Positions 1-9,000 of a DNA stretch of 25,830 nt are shown here, piece by piece; the first letter of the stretch is position 1; the number at the start of each line of letters is the position of its first letter. Under the pieces are notes generated by a model that made no database searches, was not told the DNA's origin, and worked only from the letters and a program-made list of their open reading frames with translations. The position numbers and the translations under genes were made by a program. This DNA is from a virus, in the IMG/VR virus record IMGVR_UViG_3300035070_001960, positions 1 to 25,830 of that record; one strand, 5' to 3'.

Positions 1-145
1 AAGTTTCGTATTCCTGTATAATCTTTATTGGAGTCCAGTATGACCGCTTTACTTGCAATGGCATTACCAACGGCAGTTGAACCTAAGTCCAGTGCGTTAA
101 GTTCTCCAACTACTGCTGTAATACCGTCTAATACATTAAGTTCAG
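1..145 (-). repeat. Long-range direct repeat, copy A (partner 1633-1777)
   Basis: Bases 1 to about 145 align base for base with 1633 to about 1777, with scattered, mostly silent differences. Both encode the ELNILDG-to-DYTGIRN block of the fibre protein. The offset is 1632 bases, exactly 544 codons, so it is in frame. The repeat probably continues past the left edge of the window. Confidence 0.85.
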
Positions 146-3100
146 CTGCGGTGCTTGTAACACCATCTAGAATGTTTAGTTCAGCAGCAGTTGATGTAAC
201 ACCATCCAGAATATTCAGTTCAGCAGCCGTTGATGTAACCGCAGTCGAACCAATTATAATTCCTGTTGCAGTAATCGTTGATTTAAATATGGCCGCACCG
301 TCAGCACTACCATCAAGAGTTAACATGGTGATATCGACACCACCATCTGTTCCCTTGAAAATAATATCACTCTCGTCAGCTGCAGCATCAATTGTAATAT
401 TACCAGAACTTGTTGTTATGGTAACTGCTGCGTCACCAGCAGTAATATCATCGGCAGCTGTAGTTGACCCAGCAGACATATAACTTTTTAGTCTTGAAAG
501 TGTTGATTTTCTATTTGTACCACCAGCACCATCATCAACTATGAACAAGTCTGCATCAGCAAGATCAGCACCGATATCAGTTGCACCATCAATATCAAGG
601 TCTGCAACCGCAATAGAACCATCAGGGAACACAGGTGCTTGTGAGAATGTTACAACACCATTAGATGCAATTGCGATTGCATCTGTATCAGAAGTGTGAC
701 CAATGTTTGTTCCGTTAATGATGATGTTATCAACGGTCAGCGTTGTCAATGTGCCTAGTGACGTAATGTTTGTTTGGGCAGCTCCAGTAACAGTAGCAGC
801 AGTTCCACTCACATTACCTGTAACATCACCTGTAACATCACCTGTCAATGCACCAACAAATCCTGTTGCAGTAATCTTACCCGTGCTAGGATTGTATGTG
901 AGTGTTCCATCAGATTCTAGACCTAAATTACCACCGTCAACATCCCCACCAGCGGTAAATACAATAGCGTTATTTTCATCCGTAGATTCATTGTCCGTTA
1001 TGGTTACTGTTGTTGCAACTGCTGCTGTCCCACTTGTATTTTGGTTACCAGCAGTATTGACACCCGGCAAATTAATATTAGCACTACCATCAAATGATAC
1101 ACCGCCAATTGTCCTAGCAGTTGCGAGTGCAGTTGCGGTATCAGCATTACCTGTAACATTACCCGTTAGAGGACCAGCAAATGCATCAGATGTAACTGTA
1201 CCATCAAAGTAGGCATCTTTAAATTCTACACTACTACTACCAAGGTCTAAAATATTATCAGCGCCGGGAGTTAAAGCACCATCTGTAAGTATTAATTGTT
1301 TTTCATTTCCTGCATAAAAGTTAATTGTGTCAGCAGTCTCAAAGTCAATCTTGGTCTGGTCATCCTCACCAATTTTGATATCAGTGGCCAACAAACTTGT
1401 GATAGTAGTTTGTGCGGCATTGAGGGCAAAGTCTATCGTATTGTCAGCATCCTGATAAGTCACTGCAATACCTGTTTCAGTATTACTACTGACCATCGCA
1501 CCAACTGTATCGGAAATGAACTCATCCAGTGCAGTACCGTTGACAGTGATTGCATCTGCTTCTAGTGTACCATCAACATCTACGTTACCAGAGAAATCAC
1601 CTGTTGCTGCGTCAAGTTCGCCACTTACGGTAAAGTTTCGTATTCCTGTATAATCTTTGTTGGAGTCCAGTATGACCGCCTTACTAGCAATAGCAGTACC
1701 AACAGCCGTCGAACCCAAGTCCAGTGCATTAATCTCACCAACTACAACAGTCGCACCGTCCAGAATATTAAGCTCTTCTGGTGTGGATGTAATTGCAGTG
1801 GTTGTAACCGCCGCAAGAAGGGGGATATAACCACTTTGGTTGAGCAATCTCTGTGTACGGTCAGCAGTTGGGTCGATAATCGTAAGAGTTGTTTCGTGGT
1901 CATCAGCAGTTGCACCTTCAAATATGACTGCGTTCTCTGCATTCATAGTCACAGTATCAACTTGAGTAGTCGTTCCTGCTACAACAAGATTTGGAACAAG
2001 TAGAGTTCCTGTACTTGGGTTGTAACGCAATGCACCTGTATCATCCAACAATGAATTCGACTCATCGTGGAAGGTCACGGGGAAGTTTGTATTCGCAGTG
2101 CTATCGGTGACCGTAACTTTTGCTGCGGTTCCAGTTGTATCTTGGTTAAGTGTTCCCACCACAAGATCAATAGTGCCGTCAGCATCTTGATAAGTTACTG
2201 TAATACCTGTCTCTGTGTTGGAACCAAACATAGCTCCAACAGTGTCTTGTACTACTTCGGTGAGGTCAATGTTACCAGTGCCATCAAAGGAAACTCCATG
2301 AATTGTTCTTGCAGTTTCTAAAGCAGTAGCAGTTGCAGCATTTCCAGTTGTGTTCTGATTGAGTGTACCAATAACAAGGTCTATGGTGCCATCTGCATCC
2401 TGATATGTTGCAGTAATACCTGTTTCAGTGTTAGAACTAAACATAGCTCCAACAGTATCTTGTACAACTTCAGTAAGGTCAATGTTAGCAGTGCCATCGA
2501 ATGATACACCATGAATAGTTCTAGCAGTTTCCAGTGCAGTAGCAGTTGCAGCATTACCAGTAGTATCTTGATTGAGTGTACCAATTACGAGGTCTATAGT
2601 GCCATCTGAATCTTGATACGTTGCAGTAATGTTTGTCTCTGTATTACTAGAGAACATTGCTCCAACTGTATCTTGTACAACTTCACTGAGGTCAATGTTT
2701 GCAGTACCGTCGAAGGATACACCGTGAATAGTTCTAGCAGTTTCCAGTGCAGTAGCAGTGGCCGCATTTCCTGACGTACTCTGATTGAGTGTACCAACAA
2801 CAAAATCTAATGTATTATCAGAGTCGTCATATGTTACAGTAATATTTGTTTCTGTATTAGAGGCAACCATTGCACCGACTGTATCAGCAATAGTTTCAGC
2901 AAGTGTAACACCATCAATTGTAAGTGCATCAGTTTCAAGTGTACCATCTATATCGACATTACCAGATATGTCTAACGATGCAGCTGTAACTGAACCTGTT
3001 GTTGTTAGGTTCTCGTTACCAAAACTAATCGCACCAGAACTATCGGTGATAGAACCAGCAGCTAATGCAAGAGTTCCACCATTAAGGGTAGTTGCGTTTA

Positions 3101-3347
3101 CTGTTGTACTAGCAAGTGTTGTAATTGTGGCAGATGTGATTGTTCCACTGACCACACCAGAAATTGTCGGCGCAGTTAAAGTTACTACTGTTGCAGTTGC
3201 ACTGATACCACTTGACAATGATGTGCCATCACCAAGTAAGGTATAAATTTCACTAAAGTTGTCATTAATTTTATCACCTGATGCACGAAGTGTATCGCCG
3301 GTGCCATCATTTGCAACTGAACCAAGATCAAGTGATTGATATGACAT
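1..3347 (-). CDS. Fibre-like virion protein, 3' end beyond the window
   Basis: An open frame runs from ATG at 3347 to the left edge without a stop (1115 full codons, C-terminus missing). A GGAG Shine-Dalgarno lies about 10 bases upstream of the ATG. The N-terminal ~65 residues (GDKINDNF, EIYTLLG) match the N-terminus of the fibre-like gene at 12017-13006. Then come three tandem 71-residue units (2133-2771), a 'TAxRTIxGVSFDGxANI' motif that reappears near 1100, a DDGAGGTNRKS motif near residue 940, and ELNILDG repeats at 84-239. This Gly/Thr/Asp-rich, Lys-poor composition with short beta repeats is known from long fibre or whisker-like virion proteins of marine T4-like phages. I infer a trimeric surface fibre anchored by the N-terminal module. 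The receptor-binding end would be in the unseen 3' part. Family function is inferred, not shown. Confidence 0.8.
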   Translation of the reverse strand, partial: MSYQSLDLGSVANDGTGDTLRASGDKINDNFSEIYTLLGDGTSLSSGISATATVVTLTAPTISGVVSGTITSATITTLASTTVNATTLNGGTLALAAGSITDSSGAISFGNENLTTTGSVTAASLDISGNVDIDGTLETDALTIDGVTLAETIADTVGAMVASNTETNITVTYDDSDNTLDFVVGTLNQSTSGNAATATALETARTIHGVSFDGTANIDLSEVVQDTVGAMFSSNTETNITATYQDSDGTIDLVIGTLNQDTTGNAATATALETARTIHGVSFDGTANIDLTEVVQDTVGAMFSSNTETGITATYQDADGTIDLVIGTLNQNTTGNAATATALETARTIHGVSFDGTGNIDLTEVVQDTVGAMFGSNTETGITVTYQDADGTIDLVVGTLNQDTTGTAAKVTVTDSTANTNFPVTFHDESNSLLDDTGALRYNPSTGTLLVPNLVVAGTTTQVDTVTMNAENAVIFEGATADDHETTLTIIDPTADRTQRLLNQSGYIPLLAAVTTTAITSTPEELNILDGATVVVGEINALDLGSTAVGTAIASKAVILDSNKDYTGIRNFTVSGELDAATGDFSGNVDVDGTLEADAITVNGTALDEFISDTVGAMVSSNTETGIAVTYQDADNTIDFALNAAQTTITSLLATDIKIGEDDQTKIDFETADTINFYAGNEKQLILTDGALTPGADNILDLGSSSVEFKDAYFDGTVTSDAFAGPLTGNVTGNADTATALATARTIGGVSFDGSANINLPGVNTAGNQNTSGTAAVATTVTITDNESTDENNAIVFTAGGDVDGGNLGLESDGTLTYNPSTGKITATGFVGALTGDVTGDVTGNVSGTAATVTGAAQTNITSLGTLTTLTVDNIIINGTNIGHTSDTDAIAIASNGVVTFSQAPVFPDGSIAVADLDIDGATDIGADLADADLFIVDDGAGGTNRKSTLSRLKSYMSAGSTTAADDITAGDAAVTITTSSGNITIDAAADESDIIFKGTDGGVDITMLTLDGSADGAAIFKSTITATGIIIGSTAVTSTAAELNILDGVTSTAAELNILDGVTSTAAELNVLDGITAVVGELNALDLGSTAVGNAIASKAVILDSNKDYTGIRN
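84..239 (-). repeat. Four 39-base (13-aa) ELNxLDG repeats
   Basis: Three nearly identical 13-codon units, VTSTAAELNILDG or its Val variant, occupy 201-239, 162-200 and 123-161. A fourth, diverged unit (ITAVVGELNALDL) occupies 84-122. The unit is in frame in the fibre gene. The ELNxLDG repeat is a known element of marine phage fibre proteins; it probably forms one beta turn per unit. Confidence 0.9.
1633..1777 (-). repeat. Long-range direct repeat, copy B (partner 1-145)
   Basis: Second copy of the block at 1-145, with the same reading frame and the same encoded motif (LDLGSTAVG, then KAVILDSNKDYTGIRN). It lies immediately upstream in protein order of a further GNVDVDGTLEADAIT segment, which itself echoes a GNVDIDGTLETDALT segment near 2960. 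The fibre shaft is therefore built of repeated multi-motif cassettes. Confidence 0.85.
2133..2771 (-). repeat. Three tandem 213-base (71-aa) repeats in the fibre gene
   Basis: Units at 2559-2771, 2346-2558 and 2133-2345 each start with GNAATATALETARTIHGVSF and end with VIGTLNQDTT or a close variant. The period is exactly 213 bases, measured between recurrences of the same TARTIHG codons. A partial fourth and a preceding degenerate unit flank them: the segment after 2132 starts GTAAKVTV, and the one before 2771 ends VVGTLNQSTS. High nucleotide identity between units suggests recent duplication or ongoing recombination. Confidence 0.92.
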
Positions 3348-3365
3348 TTATTTTATTCTCCGGTA

Positions 3366-3596
3366 TTAGTTCTCTTTAACTAATTGTTGTAGTAAAGATT
3401 TAATTTCATGCATTTCTGATTTCAAAGTATTTAATTCTCTAGTCGTTTCACGCATTTCATCCCTATGTCTTTGTGTTTCTTTTGCACGTTTTTTAGCGAT
3501 TTCATATGCGTTTACATTGTTATTTATGATTGCATGACTACCGTTAGAATCCTTAACGTAATTATCTTCATCCTCTATTTTTAAATATCTTGACAT
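3366..3596 (-). CDS. 76-aa coiled-coil protein
   Basis: A small, charged, Cys-free protein. The N-terminal ~35 residues (start MSRYLKIEDEDNYVKD, then HAIINNN) carry a motif I recall from small genes beside structural genes in cyanophage T4-like genomes. Residues ~35-76 form a heptad-like helix rich in Arg, Glu and Lys, ending in LKSEMHEIKSLLQQLVKEN, which predicts a coiled coil. It starts one base past the stop of the 822-aa gene and ends 18 bases before the fibre start, so it sits in the structural operon. It could be a small virion, chaperone or trimerisation protein for the adjacent fibre; that is inference. No clear Shine-Dalgarno is seen, so translation is probably coupled to the upstream gene. 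Confidence 0.75.
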   Translation of the reverse strand: MSRYLKIEDEDNYVKDSNGSHAIINNNVNAYEIAKKRAKETQRHRDEMRETTRELNTLKSEMHEIKSLLQQLVKEN

Positions 3597-3597
3597 A

Positions 3598-6066
3598 TTA
3601 TGTGGCCAAAGCTAGAACACGAAGATTTTTAATTAATGGTGCAGCAGTTTGATTTGTTGCCCTCATAACAATTTTAATCTGAAAAGAACTAAAATCTTCT
3701 AGAGGAGAACCAATACCATCATCTTTCACACCAGCAGTGTATTCATGTTCAATATAATCATCAATATATGTCGAAGGTCGAGTTATGACATCTGGCCCAC
3801 CAGACCCAGTGACAGTTCCATCGTCGTTAAAAAATTTGAAACCTATCTCTTCAAATTTAGTTTCATCATCAACCCGTAGGGTTTTAAACAACAATTTAAT
3901 ATCTGCTTCGGGAAACCGTCGAGCATCTAAAATAACTCTTAGAGAAGTTGCAGGAGTTTCTAGATCAATTTTCTTAGTGAGATAAATTGCTGAATGATTA
4001 TCACCCTCCGGTTCTGTCATTGCTTTGTATAAAGATGTAGGATATACATCTGATGAGGAATCAATTTGATTTATCTGGTTTGATACAGCAATCATCGACA
4101 TCCTCTGCAAGTCAAGTACAGGAGATAGTGAATCAGTTTCTGAAGTTAGAGTTATTGGAACACTCAAAGATTTTGTACCAGACATTTCATTTGTTTCATT
4201 AATACCAGACGCAACCAAATTATTACTTGTCCAATAATAGTTGTCACCAATTGGAACAACCCTACCATTTGTCGATTTTGTAAATGAAGTCTCAGAACCA
4301 CTTGGACTTGTTCCAGAAGTTGTCAACATTGTCGTCTCAATTTTAGTTTTTGACGGAACTAAAGTGCCCGCAATAAAAGTAGAAACATCATATTGTGCAT
4401 TTTCAGTTGCGGTAGCTACATTTCCACCGAAAGTGGACGTACCACCCTCGCCATCAACCACAGGGGTAGTTCCAAGAGTAATTGTATAACTATTTTGTTC
4501 AATATTACCAATTGCAGTGTGTGTTTTATTGATATCATACAACGGAACCTTATGGATTTGATACAATTCTACAGTTGCGCCATCCGCATGAGATGTAGCA
4601 GTTGTACTATTTGCGCCCCGTGTTGCACTAGTGATACCTGTTCCAGAAATATTAGTATAACTAATAATCTCATCATCAATTTTAATATAGTACACGTTGG
4701 ATGCATCTCTAGAATACTTACCACTAGTGTCATCAAAGTTTGTTCCACTCGTAAGGGTAATCGATGTTGCGGTGCTAGAAATTGTACCATTAAGTGTTGT
4801 TGATGCACCAGACTTAACTTCATCAATAGTGACGTTATTTGCAGTAGAATACATACCATGACCAGCATGATTAATTTTTAATGTTGTACTATTGTCTGTC
4901 ATCTCTAAAGGATTTGCATTAAGGGTTTTTACAGGAAGTGTTTTATTTTGTAACGTAACTAAACCAGCAGCATTCGTATCAAACTTAGCTCTCTTGAGAG
5001 AAAATTTCATGTCTTGTGTGGGCGATGGAACCCATGTGCTATTATTTGAACTCTTAAAAAGAACACCAACGTGAGGTTGGTCTGTAATTTCATTACCAGA
5101 AGTATCTTGTGTTCCAAGATCAGCAATCCACACTTTATATTCTGGAGTATTAGCTAATAGACAAATTGAATATTCTGTTCCGCCCTGCACATAAACGGGA
5201 GAGTCAAATGTAAAGGTAGTTGCAGTATTTCCATCTGTAGATGTTGTAACCTCTGAAGATTGTAATGTTTTTCTACCAAATGGAAGAATTTTTGGTCCGG
5301 GCACTCCATTAATTACATTACGAATTTCCATTGTCACAGGATATGTATTATCCTTTGCAAAAAAGAATACATCACAAGAAGTTACAAATGAACCACTAAC
5401 ATTATCGTTTTGAACATCAGTATCCAAAACAATAAAAGTCTGAGCCAATGGGTCCATACGAGGGGGAGTGTATTCGGACCCAACAATAACTTCACCCTCT
5501 TCAAAAAGGTCTGTTGTACTTACGATTGCATTTCTTGTTGCAATAATAGTTTCTTGTTGTGTATCTAATATACCTCTAGCAGAATAAATTGCTTCTGCGT
5601 AAGTTTCTCTTGCAACAATTTCATTTGCGCCGTCACCAACTTGTTTGTTATTTGGGTCTGCTGTTATTACAAAATCAATATCACCAGTTGCAAACTTAGG
5701 ATTGCCAGCGGCTCTTGGATTGGGAATAGTAAAGGTTCCTTCACAATTACCAACACCATCAGAAATTAATGTACTACCAGCAACAGGGGTTTCAACATCA
5801 GAGAAATTTGAGAAAGCAGTTCCAACAGCACCACTAGCGCCCGGTGTCACATACTTATTGACCAATTGTTTATCAAAAAACACATACAGTTTTGTAAATG
5901 GTTTTAAACTTTTAGCTTCGAAGGAAATTGTTTTTGAACGAGCATATGGAATAGCAGTTTTAGCAATAGACCTAAACCCATCACTAGAATACTCAATGTC
6001 CTCAAACACCTCAGTGAGAACACCAGTTCTAGTTTGTTGCGTTGCGTTGTAAGTTCTAACTACCAT
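3598..6066 (-). CDS. C-terminal part of the DUF4815-type giant structural protein, as a separate gene
   Basis: 822 aa. The first ~180 residues (RTGVLTEV, YARSKTISF, KPFTKLYVFFD, LISDGVGNCEGTFTIPNP, ARGILDTQQETIIATRNA) and the DPLAQTF motif at residues 205-211 resemble, from memory, the part that follows the DUF4815 region within single-chain structural proteins of T4-like cyanophages. Here it is its own gene. A middle segment (IKIDDEIISYTNI, then ATRGANSTTATSHADGA) is a common phage beta-sandwich module. The C-terminal ~120 residues (RVILDARRFPEADIKLLFK) are of virion type. The start is ATG at 6066, overlapping the upstream stop as TAATG, with AGGAG at 6076-6080 nine bases upstream. It probably works with the 1461-aa protein as one unit in the baseplate or tail periphery. 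Confidence 0.82.
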   Translation of the reverse strand: MVVRTYNATQQTRTGVLTEVFEDIEYSSDGFRSIAKTAIPYARSKTISFEAKSLKPFTKLYVFFDKQLVNKYVTPGASGAVGTAFSNFSDVETPVAGSTLISDGVGNCEGTFTIPNPRAAGNPKFATGDIDFVITADPNNKQVGDGANEIVARETYAEAIYSARGILDTQQETIIATRNAIVSTTDLFEEGEVIVGSEYTPPRMDPLAQTFIVLDTDVQNDNVSGSFVTSCDVFFFAKDNTYPVTMEIRNVINGVPGPKILPFGRKTLQSSEVTTSTDGNTATTFTFDSPVYVQGGTEYSICLLANTPEYKVWIADLGTQDTSGNEITDQPHVGVLFKSSNNSTWVPSPTQDMKFSLKRAKFDTNAAGLVTLQNKTLPVKTLNANPLEMTDNSTTLKINHAGHGMYSTANNVTIDEVKSGASTTLNGTISSTATSITLTSGTNFDDTSGKYSRDASNVYYIKIDDEIISYTNISGTGITSATRGANSTTATSHADGATVELYQIHKVPLYDINKTHTAIGNIEQNSYTITLGTTPVVDGEGGTSTFGGNVATATENAQYDVSTFIAGTLVPSKTKIETTMLTTSGTSPSGSETSFTKSTNGRVVPIGDNYYWTSNNLVASGINETNEMSGTKSLSVPITLTSETDSLSPVLDLQRMSMIAVSNQINQIDSSSDVYPTSLYKAMTEPEGDNHSAIYLTKKIDLETPATSLRVILDARRFPEADIKLLFKTLRVDDETKFEEIGFKFFNDDGTVTGSGGPDVITRPSTYIDDYIEHEYTAGVKDDGIGSPLEDFSSFQIKIVMRATNQTAAPLIKNLRVLALAT

Positions 6067-9000
6067 TATGCAGCGCTCCTATCTTCTTGTTGGAGAAATA
6101 ATTTGTATCTACCATGCACGGTATATAAATTTTCATTACAATATACATTATAATCATCTGATTGGGTAACAATACTTACTGTTTTCGTAGTTTTTGAAAT
6201 ATATTGTTTAGTATCAACTCGAATTCCATTTATATCATCACCAATAAGTAGGTCTTCTGTTCTCTTCCATACACCATTAGTTAATATGGGATGATCGTTG
6301 GTAATTTCTAATTCACCGTTAATAATATAATAGCCTTCTCTCATATGATTAAATATGAGTTCTTGAATTATGGTTGATCCACTATTATTCATAATCTTAT
6401 CACCAAGTTTCAATTTATTAACATTAATCAAAATATTATTTTCTAACATAACTTTCATATTATAAGTCAAGCAGACGTTATCATCCATGCCATCGCCCCA
6501 ATCGCCGTCCCAATCGTCGAAACCGAATTGCTCGGCCTGCGCCGGTACTCCATCATCTCTCTGAACAGTTCCAGACCAAGTTGTTTGCCAAGAGTTCCAA
6601 ACAGTACCCATATTATTACCAATAGCAGCAACAGTTGCATCATAGTTACCCTCACGGTTAATAATCAACTGGGGAGCAATTTCTGTTTCCATCCAGTTAT
6701 CCTGTGTTGGGTCTATGGCCAGTACACCTTTCCATGTCGCAGTCATGAATGGTGCAACTCTTTCAACAGTACTAGCAAACGGTTGTTCTGTTAATACTAC
6801 CTCTGTATATGGGAGAGTTATAAGATCACCTGTCTTCTGATAACCAGCAGAAGTTCTTGCAGAATCAGTCGAAACATTTTCTTCTAAATCGACGGATTTA
6901 GAAACATGAATTGGCCGCAAAGTTCCTTGCATAAAATCCATAGAGTTTTTATAATCTCTGTGGAAGGCATCACCAACTTTATGACCTTGGAAATTATCAA
7001 CAACAATTCCTGACTTAAATCTACTCAATCCGTTAGCATCTAACGTCTCAAAATTTAAAGCATCCTTTTCCAATAAATTTAGAGTTGTCATTCTTTCAAC
7101 ATTACTAAGTCGGCGGTTAAGTTTACCAATATCTTTCATGGTAAATCTTTGATTTCTTGTTCTTTCAATAGTTACATCTTCCGGCCTACGAGTAAATGGC
7201 GGAATATCTAAATCAGCAAGTTTCACAGAATTCGATGGAATATCAGGTTTTACTGGCGTAGTTGATGATGATCCTTCAATAATACTGATTGTTCCAGTGT
7301 CATCAATTACAACTACGTCTTTCCTTCCAAGATAATGCTCAAAGTCTGATTGAATATTAGAACCGGGCTTGACAAAATCAGAAATTGATGCACTAGCGCC
7401 ATCATATTGTCTAGAGTAGAAGTCAAAAGAGTTTCCTGTAATTTCATCAATAACCCCTAGTGTTCTTGATGTACCAGCAATATCTTCAACCTTTGGCCTA
7501 AAATCATATGAATCGATTAATGGAGGTTTAATATCTTCATAGTCCATTTGATTAGCAATATCAACATAAGAGTCAACTGTAAACATGTCTCCCGTACCAT
7601 GATCAAAATAATCATATATAATGAGCAATCTTCCTGTGGGTGCGGGTTCACCACCTTTTCTTATAATTCTAGAAATATCATAGAAATTATTACGATAACC
7701 GGAATCGAAAGTATATTTAGTAATAATATTCACACTACCATCTGTAAGAGTTCCGACAGTAGCAGTTGCACCGGAGCTTTCACCAGTGATTGTTTCCCCC
7801 GATACAAAGGAAATTGAATTAGATGCGGATGGAAGAACATAACTCATCGGAGATGTAATATCAACAATTCTTGCAGTTGCGCCACTTGTCGCACCAGTGA
7901 TTTTTTCACCTCTGGTAAATGTTCCTGCTTGATTAGTTAGAGTAAATTCTGGAGCAACTGCATCCGTGCTTGCTTCCTCTGAGTCAAAAACTGCAACGAC
8001 ATTAAACACATCCCCACGGCCAAGGGAAATAATCTCGTCTTTTGGACGAGTTCCATAGGCATCTGTTGTTCCAGAAGTTACTTTTAGTTGTTTCATAAGA
8101 TTAGTAGTTTTAGTCTTTGATTGAACAGAAGTTTTAAGAATTGTCGCAGTAAGTTTTATTTTTGCTGCGCTTCCCAAGATGGTTGCATCTGTAATAGTAA
8201 GAGTTGCTGTTCCACCACCACTAATTTTACCAGAGATACTAACGAGATCACCTTGTTCTCCCGTTCCGCCACCAGCAGTAAGAATAGATAATGTATAATC
8301 TGATTCACTGTGAGATAAAAATGTTTCATTTGTACCCGCATTAAAGGTAACAACACCAGAACTGTTTGTAATTCCAATAAACTGTCTTCGAACTGTATAT
8401 TGTGTATCACTTAAACCAGAATTAGTTGCGGTCAGAAGTGTTTTAATATTTCTATTTGGTAATCTAAATATTGATATATTTTTTTCTGTATCTTTTAGTT
8501 TTGCAACCACTGAATTTACAGTATCTTCTTGAATAATTCTACCACTAGAACTTACTTCAGTTTCTAATTCAATAGATGATAATGAATCCTCTTCAAGAGA
8601 AATATCACCAAAAACATTTCTTTCAGTTTCAAGAACAAAATTAGCAGTAAAGTCTTGACCACTATCTGCATCCTCCATATAAACCTGTCTAAAATTACCG
8701 AAAGTAAAAGTTTCTGCTTTGGTTACGGTAATATCAACATTACCAGAATTTTCAATAATACCACCTGTTTCAGCAGAATCGGAAGATGTAATCTTTTCTC
8801 CGGCTCTAAATGCACCAACTACAGAAATTAGATTTACTGAAGTTCCAGAAGTTCCATCTGCATATACATAACCTTTAGCACCAGAAGTCACACCCGTGAT
8901 TAATACACCACCGTTTGTGTGTGTTGCAAGAAGTGTTGGTGATGGAGTGCCACTCAAAGTTAATTTTGTAAATGGACGTATATCAAAAAGATATAATTTA

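Noticed and set aside
28-483. Open plus-strand frame of 151 codons, and similar ones at 703-1212 and 2785-3246
   Set aside because: They are antisense shadows of the repetitive fibre gene. They have Ser/Val/Pro-rich composition, no ribosome binding sites and no family features.
2133-2771. Repeats as a possible CRISPR array
   Set aside because: The units are 213 bases, coding, in frame and contiguous with no spacers; they are protein repeats.
3365-3384. 7-bp inverted repeat at the end of the 76-aa gene as a terminator
   Set aside because: The stem is AT-rich and short, has no U-run after it, and overlaps coding sequence just before the fibre gene's ribosome binding site.
5645-6052. Plus-strand frame of 135 codons opposite the 822-aa gene
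   Set aside because: It lies wholly opposite a well supported minus-strand gene and shows no recognisable protein features.
6069-6473. A fully active self-splicing intein
   Set aside because: The terminal Asn is replaced by Gly, the following residue is Arg, and a stop follows after 14 residues. Standard splicing is not expected.
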